Part shown: piece by piece, positions 10,917 to 22,864 of the stretch | Layout of the letters: the number at the start of each line of letters is the position of its first letter | Position numbering within the stretch: position 1 is the stretch's first letter | NCBI GenBank assembly: GCA_036245805.1 | Contig: BTRK01000006.1 | Location: 23,964,365 to 24,028,364, forward strand | Direction of reading: 5' to 3' | Length of the DNA: 64,000 bases | DNA from: Pristionchus mayeri | Taxonomy: Eukaryota; Nematoda; Chromadorea; Rhabditida; Neodiplogasteridae | Notes under the pieces: model-generated | Databases searched by the model: none | What the model saw: only the letters and a program-made list of their open reading frames with translations | What the model was told of the DNA's origin: nothing | Position numbers and translations under genes: made by a program

Positions 10917-12714
10917 CTAATTATTCCGGTTATGGTTGTTCGAACAGAAAGGAATCTGGAATGGCACATTGCACAAAATATTGAAGATTTTTTCTTTGAT
11001 TAGTCAATTTAAATATTAGGCTGTCAGGAAAGTAATTGTAGATTTGGACCTTGATGTTTGAACCATCCTAAAATCATTTTCGTTAACGATCTCAAGCTAG
11101 CTCTTTAGTGCGTATTAGGGGTTTACTTGACCAATATATGCATGAGTTCAAATCGCTTCATTCTTTTTTGGTTTCCGAAAAATTCAAGTTTTTCCATATG
11201 TGGCATTTTCTCTATTTTTTGAAAAAAAATTTTGCCTCTCTTATTTTGACGGGAATAAAGGCTGTACATTTTCATATAGTGTAGTGAAAAGCCCATTCGC
11301 AGTTCTTTCGAAAATTGGGGCTAAGGCCGTTCTTGCCTCAACATAGCACGATTTACACACCAATTAATTCAACTACTACCGAGTTAACACTTCTCAAGCG
11401 ATAATGATTCCTGCATTGATGGTTGTTCAGACTGTCTTCTCCATAAGTGCGCTTCCATGATACACTATGGAGCTACCTATTACTGTGAAACATTTCAACT
11501 CTCTCCTTTTCTTGTTTTAGAAAACATGGATTTTCAGGATTGTTGAATAAAGGTCAACATAGCCAAAATTTCGACTTTTGGTGTTCGGTGAATGAATACA
11601 TTTCTTCAAAAGTGAGCTATCCCCTGACTTAGCCCAGCCGACTACTGGTAGGTGAAGAGTAGCTCTAAGATTTAACCACAAAAGTTAGGACTTTTCACCA
11701 ATGCTGGAATCAGGAAATTGTCGTATAGTCGAATTTCGACGTTCAAATTTCAGCTTCAGGTGGTGAAAGCTGCATGTTTTGGCAGAAGTATTGCAAACAC
11801 ATATAAATAAAATTTTAAGATTTTTCGGTTCAAGCATTTATGAGGACGTTCCGTAAGGGGCAATGTCACAAATGACTGCATTTTCAGATAGGCCTTTCGT
11901 TATGGATCAGAGTGATATGTTGTATTGTGATGTGCGTATGTCGTACTTTTCGCAAATGACATACAATTTGCCATATCTTAGTTCCCCATGGATTGCTGGG
12001 CGAAAATGATATCAGTGCAACTCTGCATTGATATAATTTTAACTTCAACCTGTATCCTAAATACCGAATGGAAAGGCTTGAACCAATGTGCGATGGAAAG
12101 AGTATCCAAGGAATCAACGAATATAAACACCAATAAGATAATCAGGAGGAAACAAAGAACGGGATTTCTCAGAATCGAAAATTGCAAAATCTACAATTAC
12201 TTTCCTGACAACCTGATAATAATAAAGAACATTCTCACCTCGCAATCTTTCCTCTGGCATGTTTTAGAATGGAGAATGCAAATTATGTAGAACTGCGTGC
12301 ATATTTGAGTGGAGGAAGCAGAGATCTAAAACGAGGAGATTAATTTCAATCCGAAAGTCTACTATATATTCATTCAAGCTAAAACTGTTATTGCAATTGA
12401 GGGGGAACCCGCCTATAGGACTCACTCAATGCAAAACAAAAATAGTGATGGAAAATACTTATTGCAATTTTCAACATTTACACGTATATCAATGATGTTA
12501 TAAAGAGGGATGAATTGATAAGCATGGAACATTGAATGCTCACATTCTTGCACTTCACAATGTGCCCCATCATCATCTTCATCCTCTCGCATCCGACTCT
12601 CCTGCATCTCCCTTCCCTGCAGGAGGAGGAGTGAGTGAGAATCCCCATGATTCTCCGTATGCTCTGCTCCTCCTCCACTCTCCTCTCCATCCTCCCAATC
12701 TCGCGTCGCTTCAT
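10917..12714 (-). CDS. stand-alone TAZ2-type zinc-finger protein (CBP/p300-like fragment gene)
   Basis: Three exons (12714-12544, 12325-12239, 10955-10917) join in phase to 98 residues. The whole protein lines up with the TAZ2 domain of CBP/p300, which binds transactivation domains. Zinc site 1 is H28, C32, C37, C42 (HSSSCREGRC then C-x2-MK), site 2 is H51, C55 and C66, site 3 is H76, C80, C85, C90 (HSKTCQRKDCEIPFC). Spacing equals that of CBP TAZ2 throughout, except that the third ligand of site 2 is threonine 63. No KIX, bromodomain or HAT sequence is seen nearby. The second intron (12238-10956) contains a 1.2-kb mariner-like element. An upstream exon is possible because an acceptor (TTGTTCAG) precedes the ATG. 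Confidence 0.75.
11016..12216. mobile_element. mariner-like element (degenerate, 1.2 kb)
   Basis: Starts TTAGGCTGTCAGGAAAGTAA and ends with the inverted match reading T(C)AGGTTGTCAGGAAAGTAA on the other strand, with TA on each side (11014-11015; 12217-12218). TIR start, length and TA target fit Tc1/mariner. No D,D-34D transposase frame is visible, so it is decayed or non-autonomous. It lies within the second intron of the TAZ2 gene. Confidence 0.75.
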
Positions 12715-12761
12715 TGTTCCTGAACAACTTATCATTTTGCGAAATTGAAGTTGGTGAAGAT

Positions 12762-12773
12762 GGGGGGGGGGGG
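12762..12773 (+). repeat. poly-G tract, 12 nt
   Basis: Uninterrupted G run; see the finding on G/C tracts. Confidence 0.9.
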
Positions 12774-13712
12774 CGTGTGCCAAGAACACCGAGATACTGC
12801 CAAGGTGCAGAGTTATGCACATGATTCCTCAAATAGAAGAGCACGTGGCTTTGGTCACACAGCTGTGTGAGGCGCGGCTCGTTTTACAAGGATCAGCACT
12901 CTCCTAGATCAAGCCCATCCGGGACTACTCCATCCGGAGGTAGGAAAATTTACCTCTTGGTCAAGGAAGCTCTGCCCACCTAATGTAGTTGTCTCAATAT
13001 AAAATCTTTTGAAGTAACCACATCTTTACAAATATTTAGAACAAACTTCGAGGAAAAATATCAGTCCATTACCCCTTATGAAGGTCACTATACTCCTACT
13101 GCACCCAAACACTCCCGAACTCCAATTATTGTATCGCTATCAAAGTCAAAAGCATCTGAACATTAAAAAGTGAAAAAAGGTCTTCCCCATAGTTCGAAAA
13201 TCAGGCATCGAAATAGTGGAAAAGAGAAGTTTGAAATAGTCTTGTCTACATAATAAAGAAAGTAAAAATAAATAAATAGAACTGACGGGAAGGACTCTTA
13301 GCAGTCGATCGAGATGAATTAGCCATTTCGAGAGAGGAAAGGAGAGCAACCGAAGGAGAAGGAGAGTACACTGACGAATGAATAGACCATCGCCTCTTCG
13401 AGTAATTACCCCTTAAGGGAGAACAGACTCCGCCTTTCCATCTCGAGGGGGCGCCAGAGGAAAAAGCTTTTATTCGAAGTCCACCGAGGATCAGATGGAG
13501 AAGGTCGTGAAGGGGCACTCATTCTGCAGTAGCCTTGCCAGTGGGCATACAGCAATGCAGCAGCACCCCAATTGAGCGTTGCTGGAAAGTCAGAGATATT
13601 TGAATCGGCATCTGAAAACGTATAGAGAGCCATGGTATCAATCACTCGTATCACTATCAACTTCTTAGCGAGTTTAAATTAATTTTAGATTTCCTTGCTT
13701 GTGACAAGTTAA
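12774..13712. other. no gene firmly supported
   Basis: Upstream of the TAZ2 gene. Minus frames around 13660-13400 show an acceptor followed by open sequence (SLTFQQRSIGVLLHCC in one frame, an Ala/Tyr-rich alternative in another). They could be an exon, but the frame is ambiguous and no partner exon was found. Confidence 0.3.
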
Positions 13713-14077
13713 AGAAGGACTGTCAGCAAAGTTGAAATTTTGACGTTGTCATAACCATGACCGACCTTTGTACAACCATAAGAGATTCTGAAAATTTCAA
13801 ATGCGTATCTCTATTTTGAACCGAGTTATCATTAGTTGGCTGAATGCCAAGGAGGGCTTGAAGGGAAGGGACGTGCGGGAATTCAAATATCTAGAAGATT
13901 TTTCAAAAACTGGTGGGATTCGAACCCGCAACCTTCCGATTACGCGGCGACTGCTTTACCACTGAGCTATGCGATTGACCTTTGCCTATCCTATTAGCTC
14001 GCGCTATGATCGTTGGATGATTGTCTAGGTCATGGTTATGACAGCGTCCAAAATTTAACTTTGCTGACACTCCTTCT
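13713..14077 (-). mobile_element. 365-bp TTAA MITE carrying a tRNA-like sequence, copy 1
   Basis: Bounded by TTAA on both sides (13709-13712; 14078-14081) with terminal inverted repeats of about 50 bp beginning AGAAGGA(G/C)TGTCAGCAAAGT. Copy 2 (31384-31748) is also exactly 365 bp, in the opposite orientation, and nearly identical. Confidence 0.85.
13909..13981 (-). pseudogene. tRNA-like sequence inside MITE copy 1
   Basis: Reads TAGCTCAGTGGTAAAGC, then an anticodon-arm-like part and GGTTCGAATCCCACC, so box A and box B are clear. The acceptor ends do not pair, the anticodon loop lacks T33 and the T-stem has a mismatch. It is therefore a tRNA-derived relic and not a working tRNA. Confidence 0.7.
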
Positions 14078-14296
14078 TTAATTGTGATGCTGGGAAGACG
14101 AATAAGGAAAGTTATGTCGAAACAAAGCAGAAATATTTTAGTGTGGGGAAAAAGGTACATATTACCACAGGTTGTACGCACAATACTCTTAACAGACACA
14201 GCTCTTGGAATCTAACCCATTTATCAGTGCACCTACAGTACAAAGAATATACGACGGGATAAATGAGTGATTGCTTCTTTCTCATCATTTCTTCTT

Positions 14297-14535
14297 CTTA
14301 TCCTGGAGTGCCTTCTTCACGAGAGTTGCTCCTCTCTTCATTTCGTGAGTGGTCATCCCCCACGGAGTGAGGGCTTCCTCACTCTCTTCAACACGAACAC
14401 CCTCAACATTCCCATTATATTTCATGAATTATGGTCTTTCAACATACGACTATTTTTCACTTATAATATAACAAACCTTATTCGATTTGTCGGATATCGT
14501 ACGATTCTTCATTTCACACACCGAAGAAGAATTAC
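14297..14535 (-). CDS. 3' exons of an unidentified gene
   Basis: Exons 14535-14477 and 14401-14297 join in phase: ...SSSVCEMKNRTISDKSNK then GVRVEESEEALTPWGMT..., ending at a stop (C-terminus EEGTPG). A very good acceptor (long T-rich tract and TTTTCAG) precedes 14535. A likely further exon lies around 14700-14670. Upstream sequence is broken by the hAT-like element at 14883. No domain recognised. Confidence 0.45.
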
Positions 14536-14874
14536 CTGAAAATATGGACAAAGTAAACATAGAAATAAAAAAAATGTTGCCAGAAATGAATGCAACACTG
14601 AAAGTAATCTCCTTTAAGGAGTAATAATGGCCAGAATCTTCTCCGATTGCCATGGAGATATCTACTCCTCCCTCCTTTGTGCACTCTCTCACCCTCTGAT
14701 ATCACAAAGGTTTGAATAGAAGGAAATCCTACATCCCTCTACTCTCACTTCTTCCTCTATCTTCCCTCATTCCATTCTCTCGTATCTTTATTAATGGGAC
14801 CAGTACATTCAATGTCTCACATTTTCCCAAAATATCAGTATAGTTATTAGGAAGTGGTTTGAGTTCAAATGATT

Positions 14875-15625
14875 GGTAAGATGGGGGGTATGACAGAAGC
14901 GCAACGACAAAAGCGCAAAGTGCCGAAAACGACAAAAGCGCAAGCGAGAAAAGCGCAACGACAAAAGCGCAACTCGAAATATCTTAGTCGAGAGTGGTGA
15001 TTCAACTTCGTGGCTTGTGTCAACTAATTACTAATGATTAGCAGTATCTGCCCTGAGGGCTAATTAGTGACGTCACTTTTTCACTTTTTTCGACGTATAG
15101 GGGGTCATGGTAAAAAATTGCGATATGAGCTTGTGTTGGATTTAGACAAGGTACCAACGTCCACACAATCTATGTTACCCACAATATAATTTGTCGGCTA
15201 CCGTATCCCCATGCACCATAATCTAACTGAAATATGGTTGAGAAAAGAGAATCGTTTTCCATCAACTTGTGACTCTAGGTCATCTTGATTACGGTGTATT
15301 GGGATACGGTAGCCGACAAATTAAAGAGGATGTATCGTAGATTATTTGGGCATTGATACCTCGCCTAGATCCAACACAAACTTCTATCACGATTTTTTAC
15401 CATGAACCCCTATACGTCTGAAAAAAGTGACGTCACTTTTTTAGGTGACGTCACTAATTAGCCCTCAGGGCAGATAGTGCTCATCATTAGTAATTAATTG
15501 GTACCAACCTCGAATATCTATCACCGCTCTTTACGAAGATATTTCGAGTTGCGCTTTTGTCGTTGCGATTTTTGAAACCTAGTTACGCTTTTGTCGTTGC
15601 GCTTCTGTCATACCCCCGGTAAGAT
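14875..15625. mobile_element. hAT-like foldback element with 8-bp target duplication
   Basis: Element 14883-15617 (735 bp) is flanked by direct GGTAAGAT (14875-14882 and 15618-15625). Its ends are inverted copies starting GGGGGTATGACAGAAGCGCA, followed by short repeats of acaaaagcgcaac, and most of its length folds back on itself. An 8-bp duplication is the hallmark of the hAT superfamily. It has no coding capacity. Confidence 0.85.
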
Positions 15626-15738
15626 TATTCATATACCGAAACAATATACAGTTTCAGAGCATGAATACACAAGATAAAATATGTGCTATTGTATGAGGGA
15701 CGAATAATATATGTGAATGTTTCCTCGGCAATGGAGTC

Positions 15739-18353
15739 TCAATTCATCTTCTTCTCTCCGAATCCTCCTCTCTTCAAAATGGAGGGAACGGGGGCTTTTG
15801 AAGAGAGCAAATTGAGGAAGCGATCCTGGAAGAGTGAGTGGTTAAATGGAGGAATCATAAAGGGGTAACCTGAATGGGAGTGGGCATGAAGGAGGCTGGA
15901 TACCAGATCAGAATGGCATCCCATCCACACTGGTACCTGCAGATGAGAGAAATATCTTTCCGAAAATACATTTTCATCATCGCTCCTCAGAATCTTAGAC
16001 TGGTCAAATCAGATCGGTAATTGTGGCAGATACAACTTCTTGATGTACCTCAATCTCGGGAAGTATGCAGTGAGGGCATGGAAGTAGTTGTCCACCACCA
16101 GATTGATGTTAGTCGACCCCATTCGGTTAAGAGAACCATTCCAAGCCTCGATCACTACAATAGTTCTTTCTCATCGATTGTCTGCCAAAATTCTGCATCT
16201 TCTCGATGCTCTCTCACATTCTTCTTTGTATTCCTCTCCGTATTCTTCTCTCAGCTCTTTCTTCATCTTCTTCCACACACTCGAAACTCGATCGGAATGC
16301 GCCTTGACGTCCAGAAGATTCGTCGCCTGACACATAGACAATCACATATTATAAAATATGCTGAATTTTAAAATTCTAGCAAAGGGCATTTTCATTTGAC
16401 TCCCTCTATCTTTCTCCCTGTCGATGGCTTCTATATTATTAAAAAATACAGCAGAAACTTGGGATCCATTCCACTCACCTTGAATATTCCAGGTTCGACC
16501 AAATGGACTGAGACTCCGAAGGGACGCAACTCTCGTCTGAATGAATCCATTCCCTTAGTATCTTCATTGACTACTCACCTCATGACGTCATTCCATGCTT
16601 CTACTCCATACTTGGCCACTGAGTAGGGGCCAGATCCAGCTGCTGCGATTCGACCTGAGAAGAGGGAATGGAATGAGATTCGAGGAAGGGAATTGGACTG
16701 ACCAGCAACAGAAGAGACGGAGATCAGTCGACCCTTCGATCGTTTGAGCAGATCGAGAAAAGCCTCGAATGGAGAGAATGAGGGGAAGAAGGAAGGAGAA
16801 CTCACATTCGTCACTCGAACTGCCCCCAGGAGATTGACCTCGAACGACAGTTTGTACTCATCTGATGTGCACCTGCAAAATTGAAGTAGTGAAATAGTGG
16901 ATTAGTACTGGATTAGTATTACCATTCAGCCAATCCATAGCAAGAAAAGATTCCAGCATTGTTCACGACCGCCCACAAAGCTGCAATGCAATTTTGCGAA
17001 CATTGTATATAAACTAAAATATATCGTCATGTCTCTCACTTTTATCGCCCAATTTCTCCCCTACGATTTTCCTTGCTTCGACAACAGATTCATCCTTGGT
17101 GATATCGAGAGGAACGGGGAAGAGAGGAAGAGAAGCAGCCTCTTTCGAGAGAGAATAACGACCCTAAGAGAGAGGAAGTGAATGAGTCCATTGATAGGGT
17201 GATCTACCTCCTCAGTGAGACATCCAGAGAACACAGTGAATCCCGCCTTGGCGCATTTGAGAGAGAGAGCACGACCGAATCCCGAGTCACACCCAGTGAT
17301 GAAGACTGCCTACGAGAACAGAAGTGAACGTACTTCAACCAATGAAGGAGGTTGTTGTTTGTGCTCAAACAGCTTCCTTCTTCGATCCGAATCTACTTAC
17401 CTTCTGTTTTGTCCCTCCGGCAGGGATCAACTCCCAGATGTACCTGTAATCACTCTTCTTCTATTTGCCATTCAGATAACTGTTCATTGTCGGTCGGCAC
17501 TCTTCCCTACTATAATTAGAACGGAAACGAGAGGTATTTTTCTATCTTACGATTACACGATTTCACCGATCTCCGGTTCTTAAATAGCCTATTACTCTCA
17601 ATGGTTTCACTCTTACGGGGTCAATCGAGCGTACGTGCAATCATTAAACCAGGGAGGGAACGAGCTCATTCAAAAAAGTAGAGTGAAGTTTGTAGGAGTC
17701 ATCTTCTTTTAAAGGAGGACTAAAGGCAACCTAGCCAATACAAACTGACAACACAGTTTTGAGACAATCGTAAACTGTAGCACACTTTCGAAATTATATA
17801 TCTCTCTTCGGAACCGCGCTATGGTTGGTTTTAGAGATTCAAAGTTGACACTGCCGCACATGCAACGGGTGATAGAGAACAACGAAATGAGAGAGCGCAC
17901 TCTCATTCCTCGTTGCGCGCGCGACGACTAGAGCTATTTTTATGCTAACCTTCCTTTAAGTTATAATAATTACAGAAACAAAATCATCAACGGCAAGACC
18001 CGTTTGCAAACTTGAACATCCTTAGTGTGAACGGTCGTAAATAGAATGGAAAAATTGCCATGATATTGTTGAAGAAATATTAGTCCTCCTATTCTAATAT
18101 ATGGGCCTGGTTTCCATGTGCAATTATCATGCCTATTAAATAGCCGAAATGCCACGACAAATATATGTTGAATGTTTGTAATGGAAAGTGGCGTAATATT
18201 CTCTTGTACCTATCCTCACCTGAGTACTACGTATCCGACCATCGTCGCCCCTGCTGCTCCTACTAGGGAAGGCACGTGGAGGGAGACAGTGAGATTAGAA
18301 GGATCAGAGATGAATCGATGAAGGGTCTCCATCCCAGATCGAAGATGGTCCAT
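15739..18353 (-). CDS. short-chain dehydrogenase/reductase, retinol dehydrogenase / 17beta-HSD6 type
   Basis: Thirteen exons (18353-18220, 17443-17401, 17309-17208, 17163-17040, 16980-16923, 16872-16806, 16763-16703, 16654-16579, 16536-16479, 16326-16218, 16154-16049, 15936-15870, 15825-15739) all close in phase: 363 residues. The first exon gives an N-terminal membrane anchor (about residues 29-48). Then come the NAD(P) glycine motif ITGCDSGFG (64-71), NNAG (141-144), the catalytic Ser in VSSVAG (about 194) and Y207-x3-K211 in PYSVAKYG. The C-terminal half has the DNYFHALTAYFPRLRY signature of the microsomal RDH/DHRS9 branch, with the tail PASFMPTPIQ. Expected role: oxidation or reduction of retinoid or steroid alcohols at the ER membrane. 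The true substrate in worms is unknown. Length matches the family. Confidence 0.95.
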
Positions 18354-18359
18354 GTGGAG

Positions 18360-19429
18360 AGATGAGGGGAAGAGGCAATGGTACTGAGGAAGACAACAAG
18401 GGGAGGAGGAGATGGCCTAAACCCGCCCCTTCATCCTCTCGTGTATTCTCTGTGCTCTTTTGCCCTCCAAATACGAGTGAGAAGAGAGTGAACAGAAGCA
18501 ACACTCCAATCAAGGAGGAGCAGCCAAAGTCACCAAAGAATGAATGCGTAATTAGCAGTGCAAAGTTGTGCCAATACATTTTTGACACATTGTCTTCAAT
18601 ATTGTAGTATGTAATTGTGTGATTTCTCGACTAGTCCATTAGAGGAATGAGGGTTTATCCGCACTTGTATGCGAAGGGCTGGTGTATAGTGGTTACAGTG
18701 GCAGTGATTGTTTCTGAGAGGGGAAAGACATTGATTATTGCAATATATGTACAGCGAGGAGGAGATCGTAGATAAAAAGAGTCTCGTGGAATGAAATCTG
18801 GATAAAAGTCCTGAATCGGAGTTCTATCAGGGAAAGATTAGTTAAGGAAGGGAAATCATCAGTGCATGTTCTGGAAAAAATAAAAGAACAAAACGATGAC
18901 AACAATGAGCAAGTTAAGTGAATAATAAGGAATGGACGACTCTCATAATTTAGTGAGTACGTCTCACCAATTAAAACAACAAATTTCAGGCAGATAAAAA
19001 TTAATCTATTTGTACAATACCATCTCAAGGTTCACAATGAGTTAGAATTCGCCCTATAGAGTTATTTCAAAAAAAGATTGTTGAATCGATTATGCTTATG
19101 AAATGTAAGAAAAAGAAAGACTTAAATGATAAAATAAAAATAACAATTATAACGAACTTTTGTAAATACGGAGAACAAGAGAGATCGATTAGGAAGGAAA
19201 GTTTCAAAAAGTAAGGAATACAATTGAGTAGAGGTGTACTATATATGAGATCGGTGTACTATATATGAGAGTATGGAAAAGCTAAGAGAAGCATACTGAT
19301 ATAAATATAAGTAAAAAAATGGAATTATATACTACATAGAAAGTTTTGTATTGAGCCAAGACATATCCTATCACATAAGGAATCAAATGGTAAGGTAAGT
19401 TGCGAATCATCAGAGGACGACGACCTCCT
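18360..19429. other. intergenic, no gene seen
   Basis: Upstream of the SDR. A 20-bp unit around 19233-19270 (ggtgtactatatatgagat) is repeated twice in tandem. The rest is AT-rich. Confidence 0.4.
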
Positions 19430-22400
19430 TCATCTCAGTGAGGAGTGCGTGGAAGAGGTTCCGTCTGAAACACTTTTTTTCTAAATTACATCTAATTTCT
19501 TGAATGAACGAAGTGGGAATAATTGTACTGACGAGTAGTTCATCGAGTGATCGATAGAGTGGAATTTCCTTCCTCTTCGTCTCGGAATATTCTCTGCTCA
19601 TCTCGGGGAAGATATCACGATGCGCCTGCAGACCAAATCATCAAATATTCGTTATATAATAAATAAATGTAAAGCGCACTTCTCGAATGTGAAGCAGTAG
19701 TGTGAATCGACTGGAGAAGGGAGAGGAAGGAGAAGAGCAGTGGGGACACTCCCGATCACCTTCAATTTGATTTCCGCCATTGTTTGTACAGACTCCATCA
19801 ATTATCCGGTCTATATGTAGTTCAACGACGTTGGTCTATGCTCAATACAAAAGTGAGAACATTGAATGGCCGACCTTTACTCTGACATCCGAGTCTCAAA
19901 CTGAGCCATTTCTCTTGCTTCGCCTTCAGTCCATGGTCCATGGAGTAAAAGATTGAGAAATGAGACTGCAGATATGAATGATTGATGTCGATAAGAGAAA
20001 AGGAAGAGTACATATCACATCGATTCGTCAACAATTTGCGAAGTTCAAACAACACACAAAATTTATGAAAGTGAGTTTTTGATTTATTCCACAACAGGGA
20101 TAGTGAGATATTCCTCGGATGACAGTTTGTAAATCGAACCTGTTTGTAGTGTGCCATCCTCTTAGCCTTGATCCGGTCGACTCTTCCACAACCTCGGGGG
20201 CAATAGAGGGATGAACCAAGTCCACTCCAGAAGTCTGCAATGATTCCACTCGTGAATTCATTGAATACGATAGGTAAGAAACGAACCCTGATCTATCTTG
20301 GAAGGGCCATCAGTGGAGGAGAGAAGGGAAGGGAAGACCTCGCTGACATCATCCTCATCTCCACTTCCGATAATATGAGACGATGGCTGAAAGGACACGT
20401 TTCGAGAAGCTGAATGGGAATGAAAACCCGACCTGATCCTCTCCACCCTTCTTCTTCTCTTTCACCGGGGAGACAAGGGAGGGAAGGGAGACTCCACTTC
20501 GAGGTGATTCCATCGAACGTTCCTGCAATACAATGATCCTCTTTCAATCTGCGCCCATTCCCATTGACCATCTTGTTGGCATATTTTCACTTATCGTTTT
20601 GATCCTTAGCCCGCATATCGTAACCCCAGAAGGACTAAGAGTCAAACCTGGTAATCAATAGAGATGGTAGTGTCGCTCACTGGCAGCAGTGGATGACTGG
20701 GGAGCGTCGAATGTACGGAGTGATGGACCAGCATTCCCTCCAGACGAGGCTTCTTCTGAGGGGAACAATGAAGGGATGGAGATTCCTGAGATAGTATCCA
20801 CTAAACTCATTGCGGATCCAAATTACACACAAAATTGCACAATTGAAAGAAGATCTTACTAGTCTTTCCTGGTTTGGAGATGCTTTTCTTATCTGATGAT
20901 TCAATTCTATTTGAGGAGTTATTTCATCTGCAGTGTTGTCCTCAACATTCAGATTTCAGAAGTGATTGTAATCACTCGCTCACTATTGAGATGGCGATGG
21001 AAGTGGAGGGCTCTTGCATTGGCATCCATCTCTGTTCCATTCCAGGGAGATTCGTTCCAGAGGGAAAGGAATTGGCGAGATGTTGGATCTCCCTCGAAAA
21101 CTGCATCGGCAAATTGATGTCAGATGGATGGAACTGTGTAGGAATGACCGAACATTGAGGGAATCCCGACTCATCAAAACCATTCGAAGATCTAGTTTGA
21201 TTCAGGACGAGAATCGGAGAGGGAGAGGGGAGTCTATGAGGGAGAGGAAGTGTGCCAAGAAGTGGGCGTGCTTGCAGTAGAGATTCCCCATGTCTCCGTT
21301 CCTTCTTCTTCATTTCCTCCTCTTTCTTCCTCTTCTGTTGATTCCTCGATGCGATACCTCTTCTCTTTTGCTTCTCGATCAGTTCCATCCTCTCTTTCCT
21401 CTCCCTCTCTTCCTTCATTCTTCGTTCTTCCTCTTCCCTCACTCTTCGTTCCTCCTCTTCATTTACTCTTCGTTCTTCTTCTTCCTGCAGTCTCCTCTTC
21501 TCCTTCTCTCTTGTGTTCACTGGATCTTCGATCTCATCGAGTAATCTCTGCAGTGCCGAGATCGAATTTCCAGCAGGATTCTCGAGCATCTGAAAGATAT
21601 TCTATTCGCCTATGAATTAGATTCACATGATCAGAGCCAGTGTTCAATCTTTCACCTAAGGTTATATACATAAAAGTGACTCGCATGGATTCCTTGTTGA
21701 TGGGGAGAGAGGAGAGACTCTGAAGAATCCACTTGCGAACTTCGATCCATTGAGTTAGCAGTTGAAATAGTCGGAAATGTACACGATTGTTCCTGAAGAA
21801 AAAGATTGATCGATTTAAAACTAGATGAAGATCAGTGAGGCCTTTTTTTCTCTCTCTCTATCTCTCTTCTATCACAGGTGCCATGAATTACTCCCTAAGC
21901 GGTTGTTGATATGGGCAAAATGGACAAAATAGAAGGGCCTAGTAAAACTCTTATGAGGAACACTAAGATCATTTGATGAATCATTCTATTGTCACTTCAT
22001 CCGCTTCATTCTCATCCTATTCTCTCCAACTTCCATCATTTCCTCCCTTTCTCTCACCATGGATTCTTCCCCATCCCTTCGCTGATTGAATCCATCGTCG
22101 ACGTCTTCAAATTGAGAGATATCTACTCCCAACTCACCGACGATTTTGCGAACGAGAAGAAGAAGAGTACTCTGAAATGGAGAGATCAACTCCCGTCACC
22201 ATTAATACTAATTGGACGGCTAATCACGCAAGACTATCGATCCTGTCTCTTTCAACATAACACAATCTAGCGTGAGTGATCAAGCTCCTTTGAGATCAGT
22301 AAACTTGTGTAAATACCGTATGGGCGTAGTCTCTGTCCAATTCCTCGTCGATGCCGATGAAGACGGGGAGGAGTAAGAAGAGAGGAGGGGGGATCGATAG

Positions 22401-22864
22401 GGGGAGGAGTCGACGACCTTCCTCAAGTACAATCATCCACTGACGAGGATGAAACTGAAATGAGCAGCGTTTGCGCAATTCAAACGGTAACTGGTCAACT
22501 TGTCGTCCATAATGGGGAATGGCGAATACGAGGACTATTTTGCCACCTCATCATAGCACTAATTTCAATAGAAACGTAAATAAGCTGTTACCTGTTCAAA
22601 GTGGTCTACGAAGGAGAAGACATCAGAATGAAATTCGAGGCAGACTCCACAGCGTCCGTAAATACGAAAGTGATCAGGATGTTCCTGAAGAACACTCGTT
22701 AACTCTTTATTTTGAGTGTTGTAGCTACCCCTATATATGCTTAATTGTGGTCAGTAATGATTGCCGACTGAACTCACCTCTATGCGATGCCTCATTCTAT
22801 CCTCAGGACAAGAAGTCGTGAAATGGCATTCCCCACATGGATATTGGAGAAATGCCATCGACAT
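19430..22864 (-). CDS. multi-zinc-finger protein, family member B
   Basis: Start at ATG 22864. Firm exons: 22864-22778 (YPCGECHFTTSC...), 22684-22592 (GRCGVCLEFHSD...FVDHFEQ) and one beginning at 22454 (FHPRQWMIVLEE). Then a middle part with less certain joins: 21792 onward (Ser-rich), and 21589 onward (LQRLLDEIEDP then a long E/R coiled stretch, EEEERRVREEEERR). Then five or six C-terminal exons down to 19430. The N-terminus has a C-x2-C...H-x4-H finger whose last His is in the next exon. The C-terminus has YCPRGCGRVDRIKAKRMAHY (C-x3-C...H-x4-H) and CPHCSSPSS...LLLHIREAH (C-x2-C-x14-H-x4-H). Probably a nuclear protein. Exon 2 has the same length and phase (31 codons) as exon 2 of the gene at 61.7 kb. 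Confidence 0.65.

Noticed and set aside
13909..13981. Functional tRNA at this place and at 31475-31556
   Set aside because: Acceptor stem does not pair and the anticodon loop lacks T33, so a relic.
22330..22430. Hydrophobic reading in gene B (PLSIPPPLFLLLPVFIGI) as a membrane helix
   Set aside because: The stretch is pyrimidine-rich and probably intron, or is read in a different frame (Ser-rich); a membrane segment does not fit the zinc-finger protein.
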